A program made the position numbers and the translations under genes. A stretch of 64,000 nucleotides of DNA from assembly GCF_003952385.1 (NCBI RefSeq), contig NZ_CP034444.1:7019001-7083000 (forward strand), given 5' to 3'. This DNA comes from Mesorhizobium sp. M1D.F.Ca.ET.043.01.1.1. Its GTDB lineage: Bacteria; Pseudomonadota; Alphaproteobacteria; Rhizobiales; Rhizobiaceae. Positions 44,703 through 52,733 of this stretch are shown piece by piece; positions within the stretch are counted from its first letter, which is position 1; every line of letters begins with the position of its first letter. A model generated the notes under the pieces. The model was not told where the DNA came from, made no database searches, and was given only the letters and a program-made list of their open reading frames with translations.

Positions 44703-45827
44703 ATGAGACGGAACCGAATATCGAGTGCTGCATCGCGTGAATTTGCTCTGGCCACATCGGTTTTGTGCCTGATGATGGGTGCGGCAGCCCACGCGGAAGA
44801 TATTGCCGCGTTCAATAAGCGCGTTGATGAGGTCGTATCCAAAGCGTCGGCGCCGCAGGTGGTCACTCCGCCGAAGGCCGGTCCGGCGGCGGCTAAGGAT
44901 AAGAAGATTGTGATCGTGCCCTGTTCAATGGGCGGCGAGGGATGCGCAGGCCCGGCAAGGGCGTTGCAGGAGGCCGCTAAAAAGCTTGGTTGGGAGGCGC
45001 TACTAATTGATGGCGCCGGCGATCCTTCCAAGATGGCCGATGCCGTGCAGAAGGCGATCAGCATCAAGGCCGACGGTATTGCCCTTCAGGCCATCGACGC
45101 AGTCACGATTGCCGGGCCTCTGGCTCAAGCCAAGGCGGCGGGGATCAAAATTGTCGCCTATCAGTCGCTGAACAAGGACGGTACCATCGACGTGTCCTGC
45201 CCTATGGCGAAGGATGAAACGGCGGAAGCGTTCAACGCTGGCTATTTTATGACCGCCTATGCGTACAAGGAGGCTGGGTACAGCCTGAAGGCAGTGCAGA
45301 TGCGGGGTGACGAATACGGGATCGCCGTCGCGCGTCAGAAGGGTGCCGACAAGTTCATCGAGGAGTGCAAAGCCGCCGGTGGCGACTGCGAGATCCTTGA
45401 ATCGGAGAATTTCCTCATCACCGACCTGACCACGCGGGTACCGCAGCAGGCAGTGAGCCTGGTTCGGCGCCATCCCGACTACAACGTCTTTTGGGCCGCC
45501 TATGACGCGGGACTCTACTTCATGATCCAGGGTCTGCAGGCGGCCGGTCTGACTGATCATGGTTTCGCGATCGGCTTCGACGCTAGCGCGCCGAACCTTG
45601 ACATCATCCGTAAGGGCGGCTTCCAAAGGGCGACGGCTGCGGCCTCCCCGCCGTGGCTCGGCTACTGCCAGGCTTCGGCCCTTAATCGGCTCTTCACGGG
45701 AGCCCCGATCGTCGACGAGGGCGTTCACACCAAGTTGCTGACCAAGGATAATGCTCCTGCAAGCGGACCGTATGTCGGGGATATCGATTTTCGACCCTTC
45801 TACGAGAAGCAGTGGGCGGCAAAGTAG
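44703..45827 (+). CDS. Sugar-type (RbsB-like) ABC substrate-binding protein
   Basis: A 374-residue periplasmic binding protein of the Peripla_BP_4 fold. ATG at 44703 follows AAGGGGA. The signal peptide ends at AHA-ED near residue 34. The fold starts at KKIVIVPCSMGGEGCAGPAR, and AISIKADGIALQAIDAVTIA and GIKIVAYQSLNKDGT are typical cleft segments. Between signal and fold lies a 45-residue linker rich in Ala, Pro and Lys, longer than usual. It starts an operon with a double ATPase and a permease, followed by a nitrilase, so the ligand may be a nitrile or other non-sugar. Confidence 0.83.
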   Translation: MRRNRISSAASREFALATSVLCLMMGAAAHAEDIAAFNKRVDEVVSKASAPQVVTPPKAGPAAAKDKKIVIVPCSMGGEGCAGPARALQEAAKKLGWEALLIDGAGDPSKMADAVQKAISIKADGIALQAIDAVTIAGPLAQAKAAGIKIVAYQSLNKDGTIDVSCPMAKDETAEAFNAGYFMTAYAYKEAGYSLKAVQMRGDEYGIAVARQKGADKFIEECKAAGGDCEILESENFLITDLTTRVPQQAVSLVRRHPDYNVFWAAYDAGLYFMIQGLQAAGLTDHGFAIGFDASAPNLDIIRKGGFQRATAAASPPWLGYCQASALNRLFTGAPIVDEGVHTKLLTKDNAPASGPYVGDIDFRPFYEKQWAAK

Positions 45828-45930
45828 GGATCTGCCGGCAGCGGGCCTTCAGCTCTGCTGCCGGGTTTCTCGGGTTATGACAGGCTTCCATCGGGGCACC
45901 TCAGCCCAGCAGCGGAGCAATGATGTGACT

Positions 45931-47475
45931 ATGGCTCTCCATGCCAGTCCGGCTGAGACGGCACCGCTTTTGACGGTACGGCGGCTCAGCAAAAGTTTTT
46001 CCGGACAGAAGATATTAGACGACCTTTCCTTCCAGGTGTTGCCGGGCGAGATCCACGCATTGGTCGGCGAGAACGGCTGCGGCAAGTCGACGTTCATCAA
46101 GTGCCTTGCGGGCTTCCATCAGCCGGACGATGGCGCGGAAATCGAGGTCATGGGCAGGGTGCTTTCCTTGCCCTATTCACCCTCCGACGCTGGCTCATTT
46201 GGCTTCAGCTTCATCCACCAGAATCTTGGTCTTGTTCCTACCCAGAGCGTTGAGGAAAATCTTGCCCTGTCGCGTGGTTTCCGGAAATCCTTTGGCTGGC
46301 GTATCCGCTGGCGTGACGAAAGGGAAAGGGCGCATCAGGCGCTCGCCGGCTTCGGGGAACACATCGATCCCGATACGCTGGTGGCCGACCTGCCGCAGGC
46401 TGATCGCACGCTGGTGGCGATCGCGCGGGGAATGCAGCGGTCCGAGGGTCATCCGGGTATACTTGTCCTCGATGAGCCCACGGCGGCTCTTCCAGCCGAT
46501 CAGGTCCAGCATCTATTCGAGATGTTGCGGGAGATCGCGGCGAAGGGCGTGGGTATCGTCTATGTTTCGCATCGCCTCAACGAAATCCTCGAACTCTGTG
46601 ATCGGGTGACCGCCTTGCGCGACGGTCGGCGCGTCGCGACCCGCCCAGTCGCCGGCCTAAGCGAACGCGAACTGGTGGAACTCATCATCGGCCGCTCGCT
46701 CGACAGCTATTATCCGCAGGTCGACCGTGTTCCCGAAAGCGAACGCCTGCTTGAGGTCAAGGGTCTCGTCGGAAATCGGGTCCGATCCGTGGACCTGGCA
46801 ATTCGGCGTGGCGAGATCGTCGGCATTGCGGGCCTGCTGGGCTCCGGCCGAAGCGAGCTCGGCCGGCTTCTGTTCGGTGCCCAGCAGCGCCGCTCCGGCA
46901 CCGTGAGCCTCGGCGGCGAGATGCTGGCCCTGGGATCCCCGTCGGACGGCCTCCGCAGCCGGATCGGCTATGTTCCCCAGGACAGGCTCGGCCAAGGCGG
47001 CGTCGGTCGAATGACGGTGGCGGAAAACCTTCTGCTGCCTGACATGGGTTCGGTTTGGAACGGCCTAGGCATCTCCGCTCGGAAGGAGCGGGAGATAGCT
47101 GACGACGTCATCCGACGCTTCAACATCCGCCCGCCCTACAGCGATGCGACGTTCTCGACGCTTTCGGGCGGCAATCAGCAGAAGGCTATCCTGGCACGTG
47201 CGCTTCGGCTCGCCCCGAAGCTCCTGATTCTGGATGAGCCGACGCAAGGTATCGACATCGGCTCCAAAGCCGAGATCTATGAAATCATCGCCAACGCCAC
47301 CAAGAACGGCATGGCCCTACTGCTCGTCGATTCCGATTTCGAGGACCTATGTCGGCTTTGCGACCGAGTCCTCGTTATGACGGAAGGTACGATTGTGGCG
47401 GAACTGGCAGGCGCTACAAAAACAGCCAACCGCATATCGGAAATTGTTTATCTTTCTAAGGAGTCCCTGCAATGA
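45931..47475 (+). CDS. Sugar-type ABC transporter ATP-binding protein (RbsA-like, two ATPase domains)
   Basis: A 514-residue tandem ATPase. Domain one has Walker A VGENGCGKSTFIKCLAG and Walker B GILVLDEPTAALPADQV. Domain two has the degenerate loop GIAGLLGSGRSELGRLLFG with signature LSGGNQQKAILARALRL and KLLILDEPTQGIDIGSK. ATG at 45931 starts it; a GTG two codons earlier (45925) has a better-placed GGAG site. The first-domain signature is replaced by DLPQADRTLVAIARGMQ, as in many RbsA proteins. It overlaps the permease gene by four bases. Confidence 0.9.
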   Translation: MALHASPAETAPLLTVRRLSKSFSGQKILDDLSFQVLPGEIHALVGENGCGKSTFIKCLAGFHQPDDGAEIEVMGRVLSLPYSPSDAGSFGFSFIHQNLGLVPTQSVEENLALSRGFRKSFGWRIRWRDERERAHQALAGFGEHIDPDTLVADLPQADRTLVAIARGMQRSEGHPGILVLDEPTAALPADQVQHLFEMLREIAAKGVGIVYVSHRLNEILELCDRVTALRDGRRVATRPVAGLSERELVELIIGRSLDSYYPQVDRVPESERLLEVKGLVGNRVRSVDLAIRRGEIVGIAGLLGSGRSELGRLLFGAQQRRSGTVSLGGEMLALGSPSDGLRSRIGYVPQDRLGQGGVGRMTVAENLLLPDMGSVWNGLGISARKEREIADDVIRRFNIRPPYSDATFSTLSGGNQQKAILARALRLAPKLLILDEPTQGIDIGSKAEIYEIIANATKNGMALLLVDSDFEDLCRLCDRVLVMTEGTIVAELAGATKTANRISEIVYLSKESLQ

Positions 47476-48455
47476 GCTCTGCCGCGCTTACTTCCGGTAA
47501 GGCTCGATCCAGCGCATTTGCCGTTCGGCATGCCGGCTTGTTCCTTCCGCTTCTGATGGTAGTGTTCATCATAGCGTTCTCGATCCTCGCGCCTGGGACG
47601 TTCGCATCGCCTCGAACCGCCATCACCCTGTTGAGGACCGAGTCCGTTTCAGCCATACTTGCGATTGCACTGCTCTTCCCGCTGATCGTCGGCGAGTTCG
47701 ACCTGTCCGTCGGCGCCAACCTTGGTCTCAGCGCAATTCTCGTGACGGGCTTGCCGTCGCTTCAGGGCTTCAATCTCGGCATCGCCATTCCCGTGGCCAT
47801 AATCGCCTGCGGTACGGTGGGACTGATCAACGGGCTGCTGGTCGCCAAGATCGGCATCAACGCGCTTGTAGCCACGCTTGGGACAAGCGTAATCGTCACC
47901 GGAAGCGTGTTCTGGTACACCGACGGCAACGTTATCTTCAGCGACATTCCGGAAGCGCTGCCGCTCTTGGCGCAGGGCAACATTCTCGGCATTCCCATCC
48001 CCGCCTATTTCCTGCTCGGCGTAGGTCTGGCGGCCTGGTATACGCTGCAGCACACGCCCCTCGGGCGTTACTTCTACGCTATCGGCGGATCGAAGGATGC
48101 CGCGCGTTTGTCCGGTCTCAACGTCGACAATCTGACGGTGCTTTCTTTTGTGATCGCCGGCGTGCTGGCCGGCATCGCAGGCGTTCTCCAATCGGCGCTG
48201 CTCGGATCGGGCAATCCGAATGTCGGGCCGGCCTTTCTCCTGCCCGCCTTCGCGGCGGCCTTCCTGGGTGCAACGGCCATCCAGATCGGTCGCTTCAACG
48301 TACTTGGAACGATCATTGCCGTGTTTACCGTCGCCATTGGCATCAATGGCCTGCAATTGCTTGGCGTCCCATTCTATGTTGCGCCGATATTCCAAGGCCT
48401 TTCACTGATCGCAGCCGTCTCCGCCGCGCGAATGCTTCGCGGTAGCCGAATCTAA
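47472..48455 (+). CDS. Sugar-type ABC transporter permease (RbsC-like)
   Basis: A 327-residue permease with about ten helices. The first is LFLPLLMVVFIIAFSILAPG. The family segment LIVGEFDLSVGANLGLSAIL and the loop GRYFYAIGGSKDAARLSGLN are clear. It starts inside the ATPase stop and is the only permease of this set, consistent with a homodimer. Confidence 0.9.
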   Translation: MSSAALTSGKARSSAFAVRHAGLFLPLLMVVFIIAFSILAPGTFASPRTAITLLRTESVSAILAIALLFPLIVGEFDLSVGANLGLSAILVTGLPSLQGFNLGIAIPVAIIACGTVGLINGLLVAKIGINALVATLGTSVIVTGSVFWYTDGNVIFSDIPEALPLLAQGNILGIPIPAYFLLGVGLAAWYTLQHTPLGRYFYAIGGSKDAARLSGLNVDNLTVLSFVIAGVLAGIAGVLQSALLGSGNPNVGPAFLLPAFAAAFLGATAIQIGRFNVLGTIIAVFTVAIGINGLQLLGVPFYVAPIFQGLSLIAAVSAARMLRGSRI

Positions 48456-48509
48456 GTTCGCCGGACGTCCGTGAAAGGCGCTGGTAGAAAACACCAAGGA
48501 GCAGATACC

Positions 48510-49628
48510 ATGACAAAGGCCAGAAAAGTTATCGGAGCCGTCGCGCAGGTCCGTCAGGAGTTTATGAACACTCCGGCCAATCTGGCCAAGGCCGTACGCG
48601 CCATTGAGGATGCCGCAAAGGATGGCGCCGAGATCATAGCCTTCAGCGAATGCTATCTCGGACAGTTCCCTTATTGGGCACTCTATTACGATGTGTCAGC
48701 CATAAATTTCACCAAGGTCATCACGGCACTCTACGAAGGCGCGGTTTCAGTTGGCGGCGAAGAATGCCGGGTACTTGCCGAGGCCGCACGCCGCAACCGG
48801 ATACATGTCGTCATGGGCTGCAACGAACTCTCCGATGAGCCGGGCAGTTCGACGATCTACAACACGCAACTGTTCTTCAGCAAACAAGGCGAATTGATAG
48901 GTCGCCATCGCAAGCTCATGCCGACCTATGCCGAGCGCCTTGTCCATGGACGCGGCGATGGCCGTGACCTGCGCGTTCATCAGACGGATATCGGCAACGT
49001 CGGCAGCCTCATTTGCTGGGAACACCATATGACCTTGGCCAAATACACGATGGCAACACTGGGCGAAGAGATCCACGTCGCCTGCTGGCCAGGCTTGTGG
49101 CGTGTCGGAAGCGCTGCGAAGGGAGAGCGGCCTATCGAGGCCGACCTGACACCCCCCTTTAGTTGCGACGCCGAGGTGGCTATCCGCGAATACGCGATCG
49201 AGACATCGAACTTCGTGCTGAGCGCTTCCGCCTACTTGCCACCTGAGAATATTTCGGACGAATGGCGCGAAACGATTGGGCCGACTCTGAATGCCGATTA
49301 TGCGATTGGGGGCAGCGCGATTGTTGCTCCCGGCGGTGGTTATATCATCCCGCCGGTGATCAACGAGGAAAGACTTCTGGTCGCCGAGTTGGATTTTGCG
49401 GTGCGCCGGCTCGCCAAGGCCCAGTTTGATCCGTTAGGTCACTATTCCCGACCGGACGTCTTCAGTCTTCAGCTGCACGATCCTCTTGGCCGCGAACTCA
49501 GGTATTCCGCGCCGCAATCGGCTTCCGCCGCACCTTCGCCGGCAACGCCTGAAAGGAACCAGCGCATTGTCGACGAAAGCGAAAAGAAGCACACGGTGAT
49601 CGACGAAGTTTTGGTCGAGCGTGGGTGA
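48510..49628 (+). CDS. Nitrilase-superfamily enzyme (aliphatic-nitrilase-like)
   Basis: A 372-residue C-N hydrolase from ATG at 48510 with AAGGAG upstream. The catalytic triad is visible: Glu in EIIAFSECYLGQFPYWALYY, Lys in GRHRKLMPTYAERLVHGRGD and Cys in GSLICWEHHMTLAKYTMATL. The CWE context and length fit true nitrilases (branch 1), which convert a nitrile to acid and ammonia. It lies 54 bases after the transporter permease, in the same direction, so the transporter may import its substrate. Confidence 0.87.
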   Translation: MTKARKVIGAVAQVRQEFMNTPANLAKAVRAIEDAAKDGAEIIAFSECYLGQFPYWALYYDVSAINFTKVITALYEGAVSVGGEECRVLAEAARRNRIHVVMGCNELSDEPGSSTIYNTQLFFSKQGELIGRHRKLMPTYAERLVHGRGDGRDLRVHQTDIGNVGSLICWEHHMTLAKYTMATLGEEIHVACWPGLWRVGSAAKGERPIEADLTPPFSCDAEVAIREYAIETSNFVLSASAYLPPENISDEWRETIGPTLNADYAIGGSAIVAPGGGYIIPPVINEERLLVAELDFAVRRLAKAQFDPLGHYSRPDVFSLQLHDPLGRELRYSAPQSASAAPSPATPERNQRIVDESEKKHTVIDEVLVERG

Positions 49629-49823
49629 TCGCAGCTTCGAAATGCCGACGATTGGCCGGAGAACAGATACGACCTGCCAATTGTATCGTGGGTCCGATCG
49701 GCCAACCGTCTGGAGTATCTGTTGTGCCGTCGCGGGGTCCCGGGCCAGAAAGGCCATGGATGGCATAGGCTGCATCCGGAAAACGGGTGGCCTATTCTCT
49801 TGGCCCGATGAAGGGAGCGAAGT

Positions 49824-50552
49824 GTGCGAGAAGAAATGAATCGGGGGCAGAAACCTTCGGAGAAGCGTGTCATCGGCGTCGAAGTGACGGAGGCAATCCG
49901 TAACGCCATCGTATCTGGTGAGTTTCTACCAGGCAGCCGCATCCGACAGGAGACGCTCGCCTCGCGATATGGAAGCAGCCGCATCCCCATCCGGGAAGCC
50001 TTGAAGCGGCTGGAGAGCGAGGGGCTCGTCGTCGTCGTCCCCAACAGCGGGGCATGGGTGGCGAAGATCGATATCGCCGAGGTGGAGGAAACCTACAAAA
50101 TACGTCAGCGTCTGGAACCTTTGGCGATCTTCGAGAGTGTCCAGCACATTTCGCCGGCGACTGTCGCGCGGCTCGGGACATACCTCGACCAGATGGAGGC
50201 GGAAAAGGATCCTGAGGAGTTTCTACGGCTGGACCGCGAGTTTCATCTCCTGACCTACGAGGGCGCGCGCATGCCTATGCTGATTGGGATGGTAGAGCGT
50301 TTCTGGAACACCACGCAGCATTACCGGCGCGTGTTCCTGGATGCAATCAACGCACGCGCAGAGTGGATAACCCACTATGAGCACCGGCTGTTGCTCGACG
50401 CCATCGAACAGAGGGACGCGGCCGGGGCGGAGAGGATCCTTGCAAGCCATTTGCGGAGGTCGCAAATCGAGCTGACGAAACGGCTGACGGAGGGGCCACC
50501 CGTCGAGATGGGCGGCGCGCTTTCAAATCGCAGCAGCATCCCTCGTTCTTGA
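49824..50552 (+). CDS. GntR-family regulator, FCD (FadR-like) type
   Basis: A 242-residue regulator from GTG at 49824 (ATG at 49836 is possible). The winged helix contains RIRQETLASRYGSSRIPIRE and ALKRLESEGLVVVVPNSGAW. The C-terminal FCD domain shows EETYKIRQRLEPLAIFESVQ, DREFHLLTYEGARMPMLIGM and a late histidine (HYEHRLLLDAIEQRDAAGAE), the usual metal/effector pocket. It sits between transporter-nitrilase and dehydrogenase genes and is the obvious candidate regulator of the island. Confidence 0.9.
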   Translation: MREEMNRGQKPSEKRVIGVEVTEAIRNAIVSGEFLPGSRIRQETLASRYGSSRIPIREALKRLESEGLVVVVPNSGAWVAKIDIAEVEETYKIRQRLEPLAIFESVQHISPATVARLGTYLDQMEAEKDPEEFLRLDREFHLLTYEGARMPMLIGMVERFWNTTQHYRRVFLDAINARAEWITHYEHRLLLDAIEQRDAAGAERILASHLRRSQIELTKRLTEGPPVEMGGALSNRSSIPRS

Positions 50553-50733
50553 GGTCCCGTCCGCGCTCGTCGGTCGAAGTTTATGGCGGTCGTAGGCGAA
50601 ATCATGTGGCGCCTGTGTCCAATCGCGTCTCGGCTCGGGGTATGCCGGTCTCGTTCAAAGGCGCCGGACGAACTGACGAACAACCAAAAGCTCATGGAAG
50701 AGCTCGCCGTCTGAAGCAGGATCGGAGAACGAC

Positions 50734-51201
50734 ATGACAAAGATGACCGCACCGCTCGAGGTCGGGCTCGCGGTCCGGGATCTGCCGCGTATGCGCGCCT
50801 TCTATGAGGTGGCGATAGGCTTAAGCTTCGTTTCGGAAATCGAGGTGCCTGGCCCTAAGGCCGCGGAGGTCGCCCTTTCCGCGGGCGGATATGTTGTCGT
50901 CCGCCTCCAGACCGAGAAAGGCGAGCGCATCAAGCTTCTCTGCCCGGACCGCCTGCCGGACACCAGATCCGAAGAGGGGCTCATCCTGGAGCGGCCGGGC
51001 TCCAGCTATCTCACCTTCATTGTCGACGATCTCCAGGGGCTGCTGGACCGGATGATTGCATACGGCGCGGAATCAATGACCGGTCCGAAGGCTATCGAAG
51101 TACGCCCTGGCACATGGCTGGCCTTCGTGACCGATCCCGAGGGCCATATCGTCGAGATCGTCCAGTATGACGATCTCGACGGCTATCGCAGAGATCTGTG
51201 A
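50734..51201 (+). CDS. VOC-family protein (glyoxalase/dioxygenase fold)
   Basis: A 155-residue protein with paired beta-alpha-beta-beta-beta units. LEVGLAVRDLPRMRAFYEVA begins the first and SSYLTFIVDDLQGLLDRMIA the second. The final EGHIVEIVQYDD carries the glutamate usually used as metal ligand. Activity could be lyase, epimerase or dioxygenase; none can be chosen. It precedes the first SDR by ten bases and is probably co-transcribed with it. Confidence 0.82.
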   Translation: MTKMTAPLEVGLAVRDLPRMRAFYEVAIGLSFVSEIEVPGPKAAEVALSAGGYVVVRLQTEKGERIKLLCPDRLPDTRSEEGLILERPGSSYLTFIVDDLQGLLDRMIAYGAESMTGPKAIEVRPGTWLAFVTDPEGHIVEIVQYDDLDGYRRDL

Positions 51202-51211
51202 GACAGAAGCC

Positions 51212-51949
51212 ATGACTTTCGATTTTGAAAACCGGACGCTTGTGGTCACGGGCGCCAATGGCGGCATTGGCCGCGCGACTGCGGAACTCTACCGTTCGTC
51301 CGGCGCCAATCTGGTGCTGACGGATCTGGACCAGGCAGCATTGGAAGGATTTGCCGGATCGCTCGGAGACGGTAGCCGGATCGCGACCCTCAAGGCGGAT
51401 GCATCGAGCGCCGAGGATGCCGAAAAGACAGTCGAACTCGCGACTCGCAAATTCGGAGGCATCGACTTTCTGGTTCCGTCGGCAGGCATATATCAGGCGA
51501 GACCTTTCGTAGACATGTCGGACGCGGACTGGCACCGCACCATATCGATCAATCTCGATGGCGTCTTCTATCTCTGCAAGCGTGCGTTGCCGGCGCTAAA
51601 AGACGGCGCCTGCATCGTCACGATTGCCTCGCTTGCCGCCTATCGGGGAGCCTATGCCAACGTTCACTACGGCGCGACCAAGGGTGCGATGGTGTCGATG
51701 ACGCGTGCCTTGTCTCGCGAACTGGCTCCCAAAATTCGCGTCAACGGCGTCGCCCCGGGCATCATCGAGACGCCGATGATCGGCGAACTCCTGAAAACGC
51801 GCACGGACGAGAGCATTTCCCAGACGCCGTTAAGACGATTAGGAAGGCCGTCCGAAATCGCTTCGGTCATCGCTTTCCTCTGCTCCCCTGCCGCAAGCTT
51901 CATCACTGGCGAGACGATCCAGGTGAACGGCGGAATCTACATGGCCTGA
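51212..51949 (+). CDS. Short-chain dehydrogenase/reductase (first of three)
   Basis: A 245-residue classical SDR from ATG at 51212. Cofactor motif TLVVTGANGGIGRATAELYR, an aspartate after beta-2 (LVLTDLDQAAL) favouring NAD, catalytic serine in CIVTIASLAAYRGAYANVHY with the YxxxK of YGATKGAM, and the C-terminal SFITGETIQVNGGIYMA. It oxidises or reduces a hydroxy/keto substrate of the island pathway. Confidence 0.9.
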   Translation: MTFDFENRTLVVTGANGGIGRATAELYRSSGANLVLTDLDQAALEGFAGSLGDGSRIATLKADASSAEDAEKTVELATRKFGGIDFLVPSAGIYQARPFVDMSDADWHRTISINLDGVFYLCKRALPALKDGACIVTIASLAAYRGAYANVHYGATKGAMVSMTRALSRELAPKIRVNGVAPGIIETPMIGELLKTRTDESISQTPLRRLGRPSEIASVIAFLCSPAASFITGETIQVNGGIYMA

Positions 51950-51960
51950 GGACGCGCACA

Positions 51961-52716
51961 ATGACAGGACTTCTTGAAGGCAAGCTTGCAATCGTGACCG
52001 GCGCTGCCCGTGGCCTTGGCGCTGCGATCGCCGCCGGGATGGCGGCGCAGGGCGCAATGGTCATCCTTGCCGATGTGGATGGTGTCGCAGCCAACACCCA
52101 GGCCGCGACGATCGCGGCCGGCGGGTTGAAGGCCGAGGGCCACACGCTCGACGTGACGGATCGCCATGCCGTGGGCAGTTTCGCACAGGGCATACTCTCT
52201 CGCTTCGGTGGTCTCGACGTCCTGGTCAACAATGCGGGCGTCGCCGGCCGTGCTTCGTTCGACCAGCCGGAAGCGGTCGATGTGTGGGACCGGGTGATCG
52301 GCGTCAATCTGGACGGCGTGTTCAACGTATCGCATGCACTTGTACCGGCGCTGGCAGCCCGGCAGGGCAATGTGGTGCATCTCTGCTCGGTCGCAGGCTT
52401 CGTGTCCGGTGGCTCCACAGCCGGCTATGTCGTCTCGAAAGGCGCCATCCGCTCGCTCACCCAGGTCATGGCCCGCGATCTCGCGCCGCACGGCGTCCGC
52501 GTCAACGCGGTAGCCCCCGGCATCATGATGAGCGAGATGGCGCTGGCCCAGCTCAGCCGCCAAGGTGGTGCCGACTGGTTCATGAACAGGGTGATGATGA
52601 AGCGCATCGGCGAGACTGCCGAAGTCGTCGATCCTGTAATTTTTCTGGCATCATCCATGGCAAGCTACATCACCGGCACGACCCTGCCGGTCGACGGCGG
52701 CTTCCTCGCGGCCTGA
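51961..52716 (+). CDS. Short-chain dehydrogenase/reductase (second of three)
   Basis: A 251-residue classical SDR. LAIVTGAARGLGAAIAAGMA is the cofactor loop, LADVDGVAAN the NAD-type acidic end of beta-2, LVNNAGVAGRAS the structural motif, and VSKG (in AGYVVSKGAIRSLTQVMARD) carries the YxxxK pair. It ends YITGTTLPVDGGFLAA. It lies 11 bases after the first SDR and 17 before the E1 gene. Confidence 0.9.
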   Translation: MTGLLEGKLAIVTGAARGLGAAIAAGMAAQGAMVILADVDGVAANTQAATIAAGGLKAEGHTLDVTDRHAVGSFAQGILSRFGGLDVLVNNAGVAGRASFDQPEAVDVWDRVIGVNLDGVFNVSHALVPALAARQGNVVHLCSVAGFVSGGSTAGYVVSKGAIRSLTQVMARDLAPHGVRVNAVAPGIMMSEMALAQLSRQGGADWFMNRVMMKRIGETAEVVDPVIFLASSMASYITGTTLPVDGGFLAA

Positions 52717-52733
52717 TCCTCCGGAGACAAACA